From positions 80,511 to 144,510 of the forward strand of contig CAVRGN010000002.1 of assembly GCA_963720725.1 (NCBI GenBank): a stretch of 64,000 nt of DNA, in the 5' to 3' direction. The position numbers and the translations under genes are program-made. Source of the DNA: Benzoatithermus sp963720725. Its GTDB lineage: Bacteria > Pseudomonadota > Alphaproteobacteria > Geminicoccales > Geminicoccaceae. Under the pieces are notes generated by a model. That model searched no databases, was not told the origin of the DNA, and saw only the letters and a list, made by a program, of their open reading frames with translations. This document shows positions 44,596 through 53,128 of this stretch, piece after piece; position 1 is the stretch's first letter, and every line of letters starts with the position of its first letter.

Positions 44596-45742
44596 CTACG
44601 ATCCGGCCTCATTCGCTCGCGCCAGGAGCTGCAGCGTGCTCCCCTCGGCCCCACCGATGGTGATCGCGCGGCGGATCTCGTCGGTCTGGAAGCCGATCGC
44701 CATCGGTCGCACGCAGTCGCGGAGCACCGCCACGTCGTAGAATTCGTGCAACAGGCTCTCGAAGCGCACCCAGTGGACGACGTCGCCGGTGCGCAGGTCG
44801 ATCACCTGGATGGCACAGCGCGCCTTGGCCTTCTTGGCCTCGATCCGCGCCTGCAGGGCCAAGCCGGCGAAGGCCTTCTCGCCGCGCGGCTCGGACAGCC
44901 CGACGACCGCGAAATCGCCGACGAAGTCGAGCCCGCGCAGGTAGCCGGGGCAGAAGGTGACCGGCTCGAAGCGTCCGCGCTCGAGGTCGGCCCAGCCGAA
45001 CTCGCCGGTGCCCGAATTGTGCAGCCACAGCCGGTCGCGGTACCAGCGCGGCGAGTGCGGCATCGACAGCCCGCGCAGCACCACCTCGTTGGCCGCGATG
45101 TCGATCACCACCCCGCCGTCGTCGCGGTGGTCGCGCCAGTCGTCGACCACGTCGCCCTCCGACGCCGCGGTCAGATAGGCCGGCCGGCCGTCCTTCAGCG
45201 CCAGCCCGTTCAGGTGACAGCGGTCCTCGGCGGCGAGCTTGGAGACGAAGGGCGGCCGGTAGAGCGGCACGAAGCTGTGGCGGTCGCTGACCGTGGCGAG
45301 GCAGCCGAACAGCGTGTTGACGAACAGCAGCCGGCCGTCGGCGTCGACCGCGAGGTCGTGCACGTCGAGATCGCCGGTGACGTGGCTCTGCCGCGGCACG
45401 TAGAGCCGGTCATGGCCCTCGTGCGAGTTGCCCCGGGGCGAGCGCGTTCTCGAACCGCCAGATCTGGTAGAGCGCGCTGACATGTAGAGCGCCCGCGTGC
45501 GCCACCATGCCCATGCAGCGGGTGAGGCCGCGCCGGTGATGCGCGAGCCGCCCGTCGGGCATGCGGCCGACGAACACCAGAAATCCCGCCTGATAGGTGG
45601 TGAAGGCCAAGCTCACCCGCTGCTCGGCGAGCCAGCTCACGAACTGGCGCGAGGCCGTCATGTCCAAGGGCGCGAATGCCGGATCGGCTGCCCTGGGCGC
45701 GCCCGGCGGTCCGGCTCCGTCATTCGTGCTCATGGCCGCCAT
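44596..45742 (-). pseudogene. TIGR03032-like beta-propeller protein, frameshifted
   Basis: A conserved protein of ~380 residues in two frames. The N-terminal part carries RQFVSWLAEQRVSLAFTTYQ, GRMPDGRLAHHRRGLTRCMG and SALYQIWRFENALAPG. The C-terminal part carries HDRLYVPRQSHVTGDLDVHD, LAAEDRCHLNGLALKDGRPA and MPHSPRWYRDRLWLHNSGTG. Removing one G from the run at 45435-45438 joins them as ENALAPGNSHEGHDRLYVPR. The family is annotated as TIGR03032, function unknown; the fold looks like a six-bladed propeller. It is downstream of two repeat proteins on the same strand, but 67 bases away. Start is ATG 45742 or 45733. Confidence 0.7.
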
Positions 45743-45809
45743 TGCCCACCCGGATCGAGCCGGGCCGCGAGGCCCGCGGCCCGTGTCGGCCCGCGTGCGG
45801 CGGGTCGTG

Positions 45810-47267
45810 TCAAGTGAACACAATATCTCCTGGCTGCGGGTCGGTGAACCCTGCCAGTCGGATGGTGTCGACATGCGCCGCATCGCCGACTGATGCGCCG
45901 ATGTCGATCACCGTGCTGCCACCGGCGACCGTGATGGACAAGGTGTCACCAACGGTGAGGCCGTAACCCTTCAGCTCGATCAGGTCGCCCTCGTCGGGGC
46001 GGAAGTCGAAAACGACGTCCCGCCCGCTGTGTCCGGCAAACAGGAACGTGTCGGCACCGCCCGCGACCGCATTGAGGGGATCGCCCCAGATAAGGTCGTC
46101 ACCGCCACGGGCTGTCGCCGACATGACCTGCGCATCGCCGACCAGGAGGTCGTCGCCGATGCCGCCGATCAGCCGGTCGTCGCCGCCCACGGTGTTGTCG
46201 TTCATTCGCCGCGCGTCGCCGAAGAGGCGATTGTCGTCACCTACGGCGATCAGGCTGTCATTGCCGCCTACCGTGTTATCGAACATGAGAATAGCATCGC
46301 CATGCAGGAGATTGAAGGTACCAGTAGCGGTCAGGATGTCGTTCCCGCCGCGGGCGTTGTCTTCAAAGATGGAAGAATCGCCAACGAGGTAGCTGCCGTA
46401 GTTTGCGGAATTTTCCGTGGAGATCAGGATGTCGTTGCCGCCGCGAGCGTCGCCGCGCAGGAGGGTGCCTTCGCCTGAGAGTGAGCTGGCACCGTAGACG
46501 CCGGTGTTTTCAGCCATCAGGTAGTCGTCGCCGCCGCGAGTGTGGCCAAGCATGTCGGAAGCATCGCCGAGAATCTGGCAATTGCTCGTACTTGTGATGT
46601 GGTCGTTGCCGCCGCGGGCCCGATCGTACATGAATGTAGCGTCGCCGTAGGAGCTGCCCGCGAAGTAGCCTGGGATACCTGTGACCGTAATCCGGTCATT
46701 GCCTCCGCGAGCATCGCCGGACATCGAGCGGGCGTCGCCGTGGGAGTAGTTGTAGCGACCCGTGACGGTAAGGCTGTCGTTGCCGCCGCGGGCATCGCCC
46801 GACATGTCGAAGGCATCGCCGAACGAGTAGTTGCTATCGCCCGTGACCGACAGACGGTCGTTGCCGCCGCGGGCGTCGTCGGCCAGGGATGCGGCGTCGC
46901 CATATAGGGAGCTCGAATTGCCCATGGCGGTCACACTGTCGTTGCCGCCGCGGGCATCGCCGGCCATCGAATAGGCGTCGCCGGCGAGGGCGTTGTAGTC
47001 ACCCGTGACGGTCAGGCGGTCGTTGCCGCCGCGGCCCTTGCCCGCGATCGCCCAGGCGTCGCCGAAGATCTGGTCGCCGCCGCCGAGCCCGTCGATCCGG
47101 TCATTGCCGCCCTTGCCCGACGACAGCGGGCCGCCGACCTCCTGCACGCCCAGCGTGTTCCCCGTCGTGAACGGGTCGCCGAAAATGTTGTCGGCGCCGG
47201 CCGTACCGAAGATGTGGTTGTTCTTGCCCGGAAGGCCCGGCGTGAAGCCGCCGATCAGGTCCGCCAT
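45810..47267 (-). CDS. Gly/Asp-rich 27-residue repeat protein, probably secreted (RTX-like), copy 1
   Basis: A 485-residue acidic protein without a Sec signal, as in type I secreted proteins. Residues ~50-395 form about twelve units of ~27 residues with the pattern ARGGNDxLxVTG...(N)xxxGDAxxMxGD. This period is three RTX nonapeptides, and each unit has the Gly/Asp pairs expected to bind calcium in a parallel beta-roll. The N-terminus (LPGKNNHIFGTAGADNIFGD) and the C-terminus (GGADTFLFAGHSGRDVVFDF, STVIDIGASVGDAAHVDTIR) are serralysin/RTX-like capping sequences. No enzyme domain is present. A GGGAG site precedes the ATG. It lies 96 bases after a paralogue on the same strand. No ABC exporter is in the window. 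Confidence 0.8.
   Translation of the reverse strand: MADLIGGFTPGLPGKNNHIFGTAGADNIFGDPFTTGNTLGVQEVGGPLSSGKGGNDRIDGLGGGDQIFGDAWAIAGKGRGGNDRLTVTGDYNALAGDAYSMAGDARGGNDSVTAMGNSSSLYGDAASLADDARGGNDRLSVTGDSNYSFGDAFDMSGDARGGNDSLTVTGRYNYSHGDARSMSGDARGGNDRITVTGIPGYFAGSSYGDATFMYDRARGGNDHITSTSNCQILGDASDMLGHTRGGDDYLMAENTGVYGASSLSGEGTLLRGDARGGNDILISTENSANYGSYLVGDSSIFEDNARGGNDILTATGTFNLLHGDAILMFDNTVGGNDSLIAVGDDNRLFGDARRMNDNTVGGDDRLIGGIGDDLLVGDAQVMSATARGGDDLIWGDPLNAVAGGADTFLFAGHSGRDVVFDFRPDEGDLIELKGYGLTVGDTLSITVAGGSTVIDIGASVGDAAHVDTIRLAGFTDPQPGDIVFT
46085..47111 (-). repeat. Tandem ~81-base coding repeats of copy 1
   Basis: About a dozen units of 27 codons (some 28-32), each with GGND or GGDD and a GDA element 14 residues later. 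The repeats are divergent at DNA level, so they are ancient duplications and not a CRISPR-like array. Confidence 0.8.
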
Positions 47268-47363
47268 CGTTTCACTCCCTGCTCATCTGCGCTGCCGCGG
47301 CCTTGGCCGCCCCCGCGCTCTCGGTTCTTCTTCCCTCGAACAATCGCCCGCCACTTCGGCGGC

Positions 47364-48707
47364 TTACGCGAAGAGAAAATCCGTGTTCGTGAGCGCTTCG
47401 TCGAACCCTGCGAGGCGGATGGTGTCGACGTGGGCCGCCTCGCCGAGGGAGGCGCCGATGTCGATTACCGTGCTGCCGCCGGCGACATGGGTCGAGAGGT
47501 CGCCGACATCGGTGAAGTCGTAGGCCCGCAGGTCGAGTACGTCGCCCTCGCCGGGGCGGAAGTCGAAGACGATGTCATGCGCGATGTGTCCGGCGAACAG
47601 GAACGTGTCGGCACCGCCGGCGGCCGCGCCCTTGGCGTCGCCCCAGAGTTGGTCGTTACCGCCACGGGCCGTCGCCGACATGGTCTGCGCATCGCCGACC
47701 AATCGGTCGTCGCCCGCGCTGCCGATCAACCGGTCATTGCCGCCGCGAGCCTGGTCGCTCATCGACCCGGCGTCGCCGAAGAGGAGGTTGTTCTGCCCAC
47801 CTGTGGCAATCAGGGTAAGTGTGTCGTTGCCCCCGCGGGCGTGGCCGGACATGAAGTCGGTGTCGCCAGAGAGAAAGTTCGTGAACCCCGTGGAGGTCAG
47901 GGTCAGTACGTCGTTGCCGCCGCGGGTGTCGCCGGACATGCGGTGGCCAGCGTCGCCCTGAAGAATATTGGAGGAGTAGGCACCGGTCGCGGTGAGACTC
48001 AGCCGGTCGTCGCCGCCACTGGCGTGGCCAGACATCTCGCCGCTGGCATCGCCGGTCAGGTAGCTGTTTCTGCCCGTGCAGGCCGCTATCAAGCTATCGT
48101 TCCCGCCCCGCGCGTGGTCGGACATCGAATTGGCATCGCCGGTGAGTAGGAGGAATGTGGCAGTGGCGATCAAGCGGTCGTTGCCGCCGTGGGCGTCACC
48201 AGACATTTCCAGGGCATCGCCTCTTATCGTTGCGCTGTTACCGGCGACACTCAGAAAGTCGTTGCCACCGCGGGCGTCACCAGACATTCGGTCGGCGTCG
48301 CCGAAGAAGCTGTTGAAGTAGTCAGAAGTGCCAATCAGTCGGTCGTCGCCGCCGATGGCGTGGCCGGACATCGAGTAGGCGTCGCCGCGAGCGAAGCTGC
48401 CGCCAGTGTCGATCAATCGGTCGTCGCCGCCGATGGCATGGCCGGTCATCGAATGGGCGTCTCCGAAGAGAGCGCTGAACTTATCGCTCGCGGCCAATCG
48501 GTCGTTGCCGCCGCGCCCGTCGCCGGTCATGACGTTGGCGTCGCCGAAGAGGAAATCGGCGATTCCCGTCGAGGTCAGAATATCGTTGCCGCCGCGACCG
48601 GTGTCCAACGGGAAGATGTTGAACGGATCGCCGTAGAGCGTGTCACCACCGTCGCCGGGGATGATCGTGTCGTTCCCGGTGGTGCCGGGACTTGCAATTG
48701 CCACCAT
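47364..48707 (-). CDS. Gly/Asp-rich 27-residue repeat protein, probably secreted (RTX-like), copy 2
   Basis: A 447-residue paralogue of the gene downstream. The N-terminus is TTGNDTIIPGDGGDTLYGDP; about twelve repeat units follow (ARGGNDFLSVAGNSATIRGD, ALEMSGD and so on), mostly 27 residues. The cap reads GGADTFLFAGHIAHDIVFDF and TVIDIGASLGEAAHVDTIRL. Some units have AIGGDDRLI in place of ARGGNDRL. The acidic composition and lack of a signal peptide fit type I secretion. An AGAAGGA site precedes the ATG at 48707. It heads the repeat cluster, and a ~560-base gene-free region upstream should hold its promoter. Confidence 0.8.
   Translation of the reverse strand: MVAIASPGTTGNDTIIPGDGGDTLYGDPFNIFPLDTGRGGNDILTSTGIADFLFGDANVMTGDGRGGNDRLAASDKFSALFGDAHSMTGHAIGGDDRLIDTGGSFARGDAYSMSGHAIGGDDRLIGTSDYFNSFFGDADRMSGDARGGNDFLSVAGNSATIRGDALEMSGDAHGGNDRLIATATFLLLTGDANSMSDHARGGNDSLIAACTGRNSYLTGDASGEMSGHASGGDDRLSLTATGAYSSNILQGDAGHRMSGDTRGGNDVLTLTSTGFTNFLSGDTDFMSGHARGGNDTLTLIATGGQNNLLFGDAGSMSDQARGGNDRLIGSAGDDRLVGDAQTMSATARGGNDQLWGDAKGAAAGGADTFLFAGHIAHDIVFDFRPGEGDVLDLRAYDFTDVGDLSTHVAGGSTVIDIGASLGEAAHVDTIRLAGFDEALTNTDFLFA
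47640..48593 (-). repeat. Tandem ~81-base coding repeats of copy 2
   Basis: About a dozen units with the same ARGGND/GDA spacing as copy 1. Several units are 29-31 residues because of small insertions before the GDA element. Confidence 0.8.
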
Positions 48708-49266
48708 GTCGACATCCTTCTGATGATTGGCTCATATTTCGCGGAATGGGTTATCTATTGATAGGGAAAGAAGTTAATCAGTGAAAAAGCGATTCTTAAC
48801 CGACAAAGGAATATAGCGTCCGCCTTTGGATGGATTGCGTCAAGCTTCGCCTGGCTTGAGCGACAGCCTTCCAACCGGGGCGGGTTGCACCATGTGGCTT
48901 GGCGCCGATCCGACGGCAGCGGTCGACAGATCTCGCGCGATCGTAGTTTCGCCGATGACCCGACGCCTAGATCCGACATGCGTCAAGTCGCCGCATATTG
49001 CACATCTCTGTCCCAGCGTTTTCTCACGAATTACTGCGATTAGAACACGAGCTATTGTCTATATGTTGAAAAACCGTCAATTTGGGCCTGCGAAATCAAT
49101 CCATAGATGATTGTGCGGCCCGATACAGATGTCTGAATATTTACTTACCGTGACCGCAGACAGCCCCAGGTGTCTCGGCCCGGCTTCGCGTGCAATGCTG
49201 CCAGGATGTGGTGTGACCACGCGATAGTACGGTCTACGGCAAGGTCGGTGGTGGCATTTGCAACTG
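48708..49266. other. Gene-free region upstream of the repeat-protein genes
   Basis: 559 bases with no supportable gene on either strand. Local GC is lower than average near 48730-48810 and 49010-49140. The part next to 48708 should carry the minus-strand promoter of the repeat gene, but I see no clear consensus. The right end follows the stop of the HMG-CoA lyase gene. No repeat, hairpin or tRNA is evident. Confidence 0.5.
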
Positions 49267-50264
49267 TCAGCGCCGCTCGCGGCCGCCGCGAGACGCGATC
49301 ACGGGAAGGTCTGCGCATAGGGGCTCGAAGATCAGGTCGAGGCGATAGCGGAACGCGACGAGGCCCACCCGGCTCCGGCTCTCCCGGCCCAGTGCGGCGC
49401 AGATCTCGCTTCCCGCCCTGGCGACGGCGTCGAGATCGACTCCCGTCGCCACGCCCATCCCGTCGAGCAGGTAGACGAGATCCTCGGTGGCGAGATTGCC
49501 CGAGGCACCCTTGGCGTAGGGGCAGCCGCCCAGGCCGGCCACCGAGCTGTCGACCACGCGCAGGCCCATCTCCAGGGCGGTCAGCACGTTGGCCAGCGCC
49601 TGGCCGTAGGTGTCGTGGGCGTGGATCGCCAGCGCACCCGTCGGCACCTCGTCGAGCGCACGGCCTCCAGCATGGCCGCGACCTTCCGGGGCGTGCCGAC
49701 GCCGATGGTGTCGCCGAGCGAGATCTCGAAGCAGCCCATGGCGTGCAGCTCGGCCGCCACGCGCGCCACCGCGGCGGGGGCGATCTCGCCCTCGTAGGGG
49801 CAGCCGGCGACGCAGGAGACGTAGCCGCGCACCCGAACCCCGCGCGCCCGGGCCGTGGCGACCACCGGCCGGAAGCGGGCCAGGCTCTCGTCGATCGAGC
49901 AGTTGATGTTGCGCCGGGAGAAGCTTTCCGACGCCGCCCCGAACACCGCCACCTCGTCCGCTCCGGCGGCCAGTGCCGCTTGCAGGCCCTGCAGGTTCGG
50001 CACCAGCACCGGGTAGCGCGTGCCGGGCCGGCGGCGGACGGCTCGCAGCACCTCGTCGCTGCCGGCCATCTGCGGCACCCATCTGGGCGAGACGAACGAG
50101 CCCGCCTCGACCACCGGCAGCCCGGCCGCGGCCAACGCCTCGACCAGCGCCACCCTGGCCGCGACCGGGACCGGAACGGCCTCGTTCTGCAGCCCGTCGC
50201 GCGGGCCGACCTCGACGATGGTGACCTCGTGCGGGATCGAGGCGAACAGGTCGGCCGGGTTCAT
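49267..50264 (-). pseudogene. liuE: Hydroxymethylglutaryl-CoA lyase, frameshifted
   Basis: The last enzyme of leucine degradation, cleaving HMG-CoA to acetoacetate and acetyl-CoA. The first ~200 residues (HEVTIVEVGPRDGLQNEAVP, AGSFVSPRWVPQMAGSDEVL, VSCVAGCPYEGEI) and the last ~130 (ALAIHAHDTYGQALANVLTA, VDSSVAGLGGCPYAKGASGN) lie in different frames. The HMGL signature SSVAGLGGCPYAKGASGN holds the catalytic Cys. The join is at 49654-49660 (AMLEAV then LDEVPTGALAIHAHD), where two bases appear extra or one lost. The start overlaps the upstream carboxylase stop (ATGA). Probably a sequencing error; the gene is otherwise complete. Confidence 0.85.
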
Positions 50265-52267
50265 GGCGGGGTCTCGGCCGCCTGGAGGTCGAGCAGCACC
50301 GCTCCCTCCTCGACCTGGTCGCCCTCCGCGACGTGGACCGCACTGACCAGCCCGTCGCGCGGCGCGTCGAAGCGGCTCTCCATCTTCATGGCCTCCAGCA
50401 CGGCGAGCGGCTGGCCCTTGGCGACCCGGTCGCCCGCGGCCACGAACAGCCGGGTCACCTTGCCGGGCATCGGGGCGGTGAACAGGCCGCTGTCCTCCTC
50501 CTCGCCGCGGGCGGCGAAGCGGCCATCCTCGAGGACGAGCGTCCGGCGGCGTCCGTCCAGCGTGAAGGTCAGCGTGTGGCCGACGATCGCCGCCGGGAAA
50601 CTGCGCCGCAGCCCGTCGCTCTCGATCCAGACCCGGCCGTCGGCGACGCCGGCACGGGCCTCCAGCGTCGCGGGGCCCAGCCGTGCCGTGTAGCGCTCGG
50701 CCGTGCCCTCGACCACGACCACGTGCAGGTCCTTGCCGTCGAGCAGGCGCACGAGCCCGCGCGGCGGCTGGTTCAGGCGCCAGGCGTCGAGCCGGTGCCA
50801 TGGCGAGGTCCAGTCGGCGCCGGGGTCGCGGGGCGGACCCGGGCGGGCGACGCTCAAGGCCACGGTCGCCAGCGCGGCCAGGAGCAGCGTGGCCGGGTCG
50901 GCCGGCGCCTCGCCCGCCAGCGCCGCGGTGCCTTCCCGGTCGAGCCAGCCCGTATCCAGGCGCATCTCCTTGAACTCGGGGCTGGCGCACGCCGCGCGCA
51001 GGAAGGCGAGATTGGTGGTCACGCCCTCGACCTGGGTGGCGTCCAGGGCGGCCGCCAGCCGCTCCAGCGCCGCCCCGCGATCGGCCCCGTGGGCGATGAT
51101 CTTGGCGATCATCGGGTCGTAGTAGGGGGTGACCGCGTCGCCCTCCTCCACGCCGGTGTCGACCCGCACGCCGTCCAGACCCGCGGGCAGGCGCAGCGTG
51201 CGCAGCCGGCCGATCGAGGGCAGGAAGCCCCGGGCCGGGTCCTCGGCATAGAGCCGGGCCTCGAAGGCGTGGCCCCTGGCCGCGATCTCCTCCTGGCGCA
51301 GCGGCAGAGGCTCGCCCGCGGCGATGCGCAGCTGCCACTCGACCAGGTCCAGGCCGGTGATCGCCTCGGTCACCGGATGCTCGACCTGGAGGCGCGTGTT
51401 CATCTCGATGAAGTAGAAGCCGCCCGCCTGGTCGAGCAGGAACTCGACCGTGCCGGCGTTCTCGTAAGCAGCGGCGAGTGCCGCTCCGGTGGCGGCCTTG
51501 CCCAGTGCTGAGCGCAGATCGGGCGTCAGCGCGGGTGCGGGCGCTTCCTCGATGATCTTCTGGTGCCGGCGCTGCAGGGTGCAGTCGCGCTCGAACAGGT
51601 GCACCGCCTGCCCGTGCCGGTCGGCGAACACCTGCAGCTCGACATGGCGCGGCCGCTCGATCAGGCGCTCCAGCAGCACCCGGTCGTCGCCGAACGCCGC
51701 CTTGGCCTCGCGCCGGCAGGCGGCGAGCAGGTCGAGGAAGTCGCCGGGATCGTCGACCCGCCGCATCCCCTTGCCGCCGCCGCCGGCCACGGCCTTGATC
51801 AGCAGCGGAAAGCCGATCCCGCCGGCCTCGTCGCGCAGCCGCGCATCGTCCTGGTCGGACCCATGATAGCCCGGCACCAAGGGCACCCCCGCCGGTGCGA
51901 GCAGCGCCTTGGCACTGTCCTTGCCGCCCAGCCGCTCCATGGCCTCGGGCGGCGGCCCGACGAACACCAGCCCGGCATCGCGCACCGCCCGCGCGAACGC
52001 CGCACTCTCCGACAGGAACCCATAGCCCGGATGCACCGCCTCGGCCCCGGTCCGCCGCGCCGCCTCCAGCACGCGCTCGGCCAGGAGATAGCTCTCCGCC
52101 GCCGGCGCCGGCCCGAGCCGCACCGCCTCGTCGGCCAGCCGCACATGCCGCGCGTCGCGGTCGGCGTCCGAGTAGACCGCCACCGTCCGGATACCCAGCC
52201 GCCGGCAGGTCGCGACGATCCGGCAGGCGATCTCGCCGCGATTGGCGATCAGCAGGCTCGCGAGCAC
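50261..52267 (-). CDS. liuD: 3-methylcrotonyl-CoA carboxylase, biotin-containing alpha subunit
   Basis: A 668-residue biotin carboxylase plus biotin carrier. The biotin carboxylase part starts LLIANRGEIACRIVATCRRL and includes KAVAGGGGKGMR (ATP loop), FIEMNTRLQVEHPVTEAITG and FEARLYAEDPARGFLPSIGR. A linker (~470-590) leads to the C-terminal biotinyl domain with PLAVLEAMKMES, where the MKM lysine is biotinylated. It carboxylates 3-methylcrotonyl-CoA with LiuB; acetyl-, propionyl- or geranyl-CoA carboxylase is possible by sequence alone, but the HMG-CoA lyase and methylglutaconyl-CoA hydratase neighbours decide for leucine breakdown. GTG start at 52267. LiuE is coupled downstream. Confidence 0.9.
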   Translation of the reverse strand: MLASLLIANRGEIACRIVATCRRLGIRTVAVYSDADRDARHVRLADEAVRLGPAPAAESYLLAERVLEAARRTGAEAVHPGYGFLSESAAFARAVRDAGLVFVGPPPEAMERLGGKDSAKALLAPAGVPLVPGYHGSDQDDARLRDEAGGIGFPLLIKAVAGGGGKGMRRVDDPGDFLDLLAACRREAKAAFGDDRVLLERLIERPRHVELQVFADRHGQAVHLFERDCTLQRRHQKIIEEAPAPALTPDLRSALGKAATGAALAAAYENAGTVEFLLDQAGGFYFIEMNTRLQVEHPVTEAITGLDLVEWQLRIAAGEPLPLRQEEIAARGHAFEARLYAEDPARGFLPSIGRLRTLRLPAGLDGVRVDTGVEEGDAVTPYYDPMIAKIIAHGADRGAALERLAAALDATQVEGVTTNLAFLRAACASPEFKEMRLDTGWLDREGTAALAGEAPADPATLLLAALATVALSVARPGPPRDPGADWTSPWHRLDAWRLNQPPRGLVRLLDGKDLHVVVVEGTAERYTARLGPATLEARAGVADGRVWIESDGLRRSFPAAIVGHTLTFTLDGRRRTLVLEDGRFAARGEEEDSGLFTAPMPGKVTRLFVAAGDRVAKGQPLAVLEAMKMESRFDAPRDGLVSAVHVAEGDQVEEGAVLLDLQAAETPP

Positions 52268-52401
52268 CGAGTTCGCCTCCCCAAGGTCGCCGTTGCCCGG
52301 CGGTCATCGACCCTTTGCCGTTGTCACCACCTTGCACCGCGAGGCAAGGCGGCCAAAGCAAATTCCTTCACTCTGCTACGCTGATAGCGTATCCTTTGTC
52401 C

Positions 52402-52713
52402 GTGTGGACCAGCACCGATATCGCGGTCGAGATCGAGGACGCGGAGGACCGCACGATGATCGCGACGGTGCGGACACCCGTCGGTGAGTTGACGGTCATC
52501 GCCGAGGTACAGCTCGTGGCGGGCGTCCTTTGGGCCCGCAATGTCCATGTGCAGGGCCTGTCGCCCGGTGCGCTCGGCCGAGCCGGCCTCAACGCGGTGG
52601 CGCGCAAGTTCCTGGAGGAAGCCAATGCGGAAGAGCTTGTCGTTGAAGGGGCTACTCGCACGACCGGCGCCAATCCGCACCGGCGCCCGTGGACCTTCCG
52701 CTATCCACGCTGA
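52402..52713 (+). CDS. Unrecognised ~103 aa protein upstream of an HTH gene; candidate toxin partner
   Basis: GTG start at 52402 (TSTDIAVEIEDAEDRTMIAT). The body is an alpha/beta protein (VRTPVGELTVIAEVQLVAG, LGRAGLNAVARKFLEEANAE) with a conserved-looking basic end (GATRTTGANPHRRPWTFRYP). I do not recognise the family. It overlaps the next gene by 89 bases on the same strand. The next gene's HTH is very like the antitoxin at 28152-28538, so by position this would be the toxin-like partner. It interrupts the leucine-degradation cluster on the opposite strand. An internal ATG near 52456 is an alternative start. Confidence 0.6.
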   Translation: MWTSTDIAVEIEDAEDRTMIATVRTPVGELTVIAEVQLVAGVLWARNVHVQGLSPGALGRAGLNAVARKFLEEANAEELVVEGATRTTGANPHRRPWTFRYPR

Positions 52714-53119
52714 CTTCGCCCTGCGCGCCACGGGTCCGCTGGCCCGGCCCGTCTCGGTCGCCCAGACCCTCGCTGCCCACGGCCTCGGCCTGCGCAAGGC
52801 CCATGCGGCGCTGAACCGTCTGGCCGAGGGCGAGACGGTCGTGGTCCGCATGCCCGCCGCCGACAGCGCCGACCTGCGGCGCGGGCTCGCGGAGCTTGGC
52901 GTCGCCGCCACGCCGCGCCAGGTGCCCGAAAACGTCGACGTCAGGGCCATCCGTGATCGCCTCGGCCTGACGCAGCTCGAGTTCGCGGCGCGGTTCGGGC
53001 TCGATCTCGACGCCGTGCAGAACTGGGAGCAGGGGCGGACCCGGCCCGACCGCAATGCGCGCATCCTGCTGCAGGTGATCGCGTCTTCGCCCGACGCCGT
53101 GGAGAAGGCGCTGAGCTGA
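52625..53119 (+). CDS. XRE-type HTH regulator, candidate antitoxin
   Basis: A 164-residue protein starting ATG 52625. The N-terminal ~100 residues are unfamiliar (PVSVAQTLAAHGLGLRKAHA, ALNRLAEGETVVVRMPAADS) and helical with a possible adaptor fold. The C-terminal HTH reads IRDRLGLTQLEFAARFGLDL, then DAVQNWEQGRTRPDRNARIL and LQVIASSPDAVEKAL. About half of the HTH residues match the antitoxin at 28152-28538. It overlaps the upstream gene by 89 bases and is transcribed away from liuD toward liuC, with which it is convergent (9 bases). Probably DNA-binding and autoregulatory; toxin neutralisation is an inference. Confidence 0.7.
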   Translation: MRKSLSLKGLLARPAPIRTGARGPSAIHADFALRATGPLARPVSVAQTLAAHGLGLRKAHAALNRLAEGETVVVRMPAADSADLRRGLAELGVAATPRQVPENVDVRAIRDRLGLTQLEFAARFGLDLDAVQNWEQGRTRPDRNARILLQVIASSPDAVEKALS

Positions 53120-53128
53120 CCGCCCCGC

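Noticed and set aside
47297..47310. GCGGCC-TT-GGCCGC hairpin between the two repeat-protein genes as a terminator
   Set aside because: The stem is only 6 bases with a 2-base loop and no T run; at this GC content such matches are expected by chance.
45810..48707. A CRISPR-like or minisatellite repeat array
   Set aside because: The periodicity is 81 bases, in frame and diverged at DNA level, with coherent protein repeats. There are no spacers or identical repeats.
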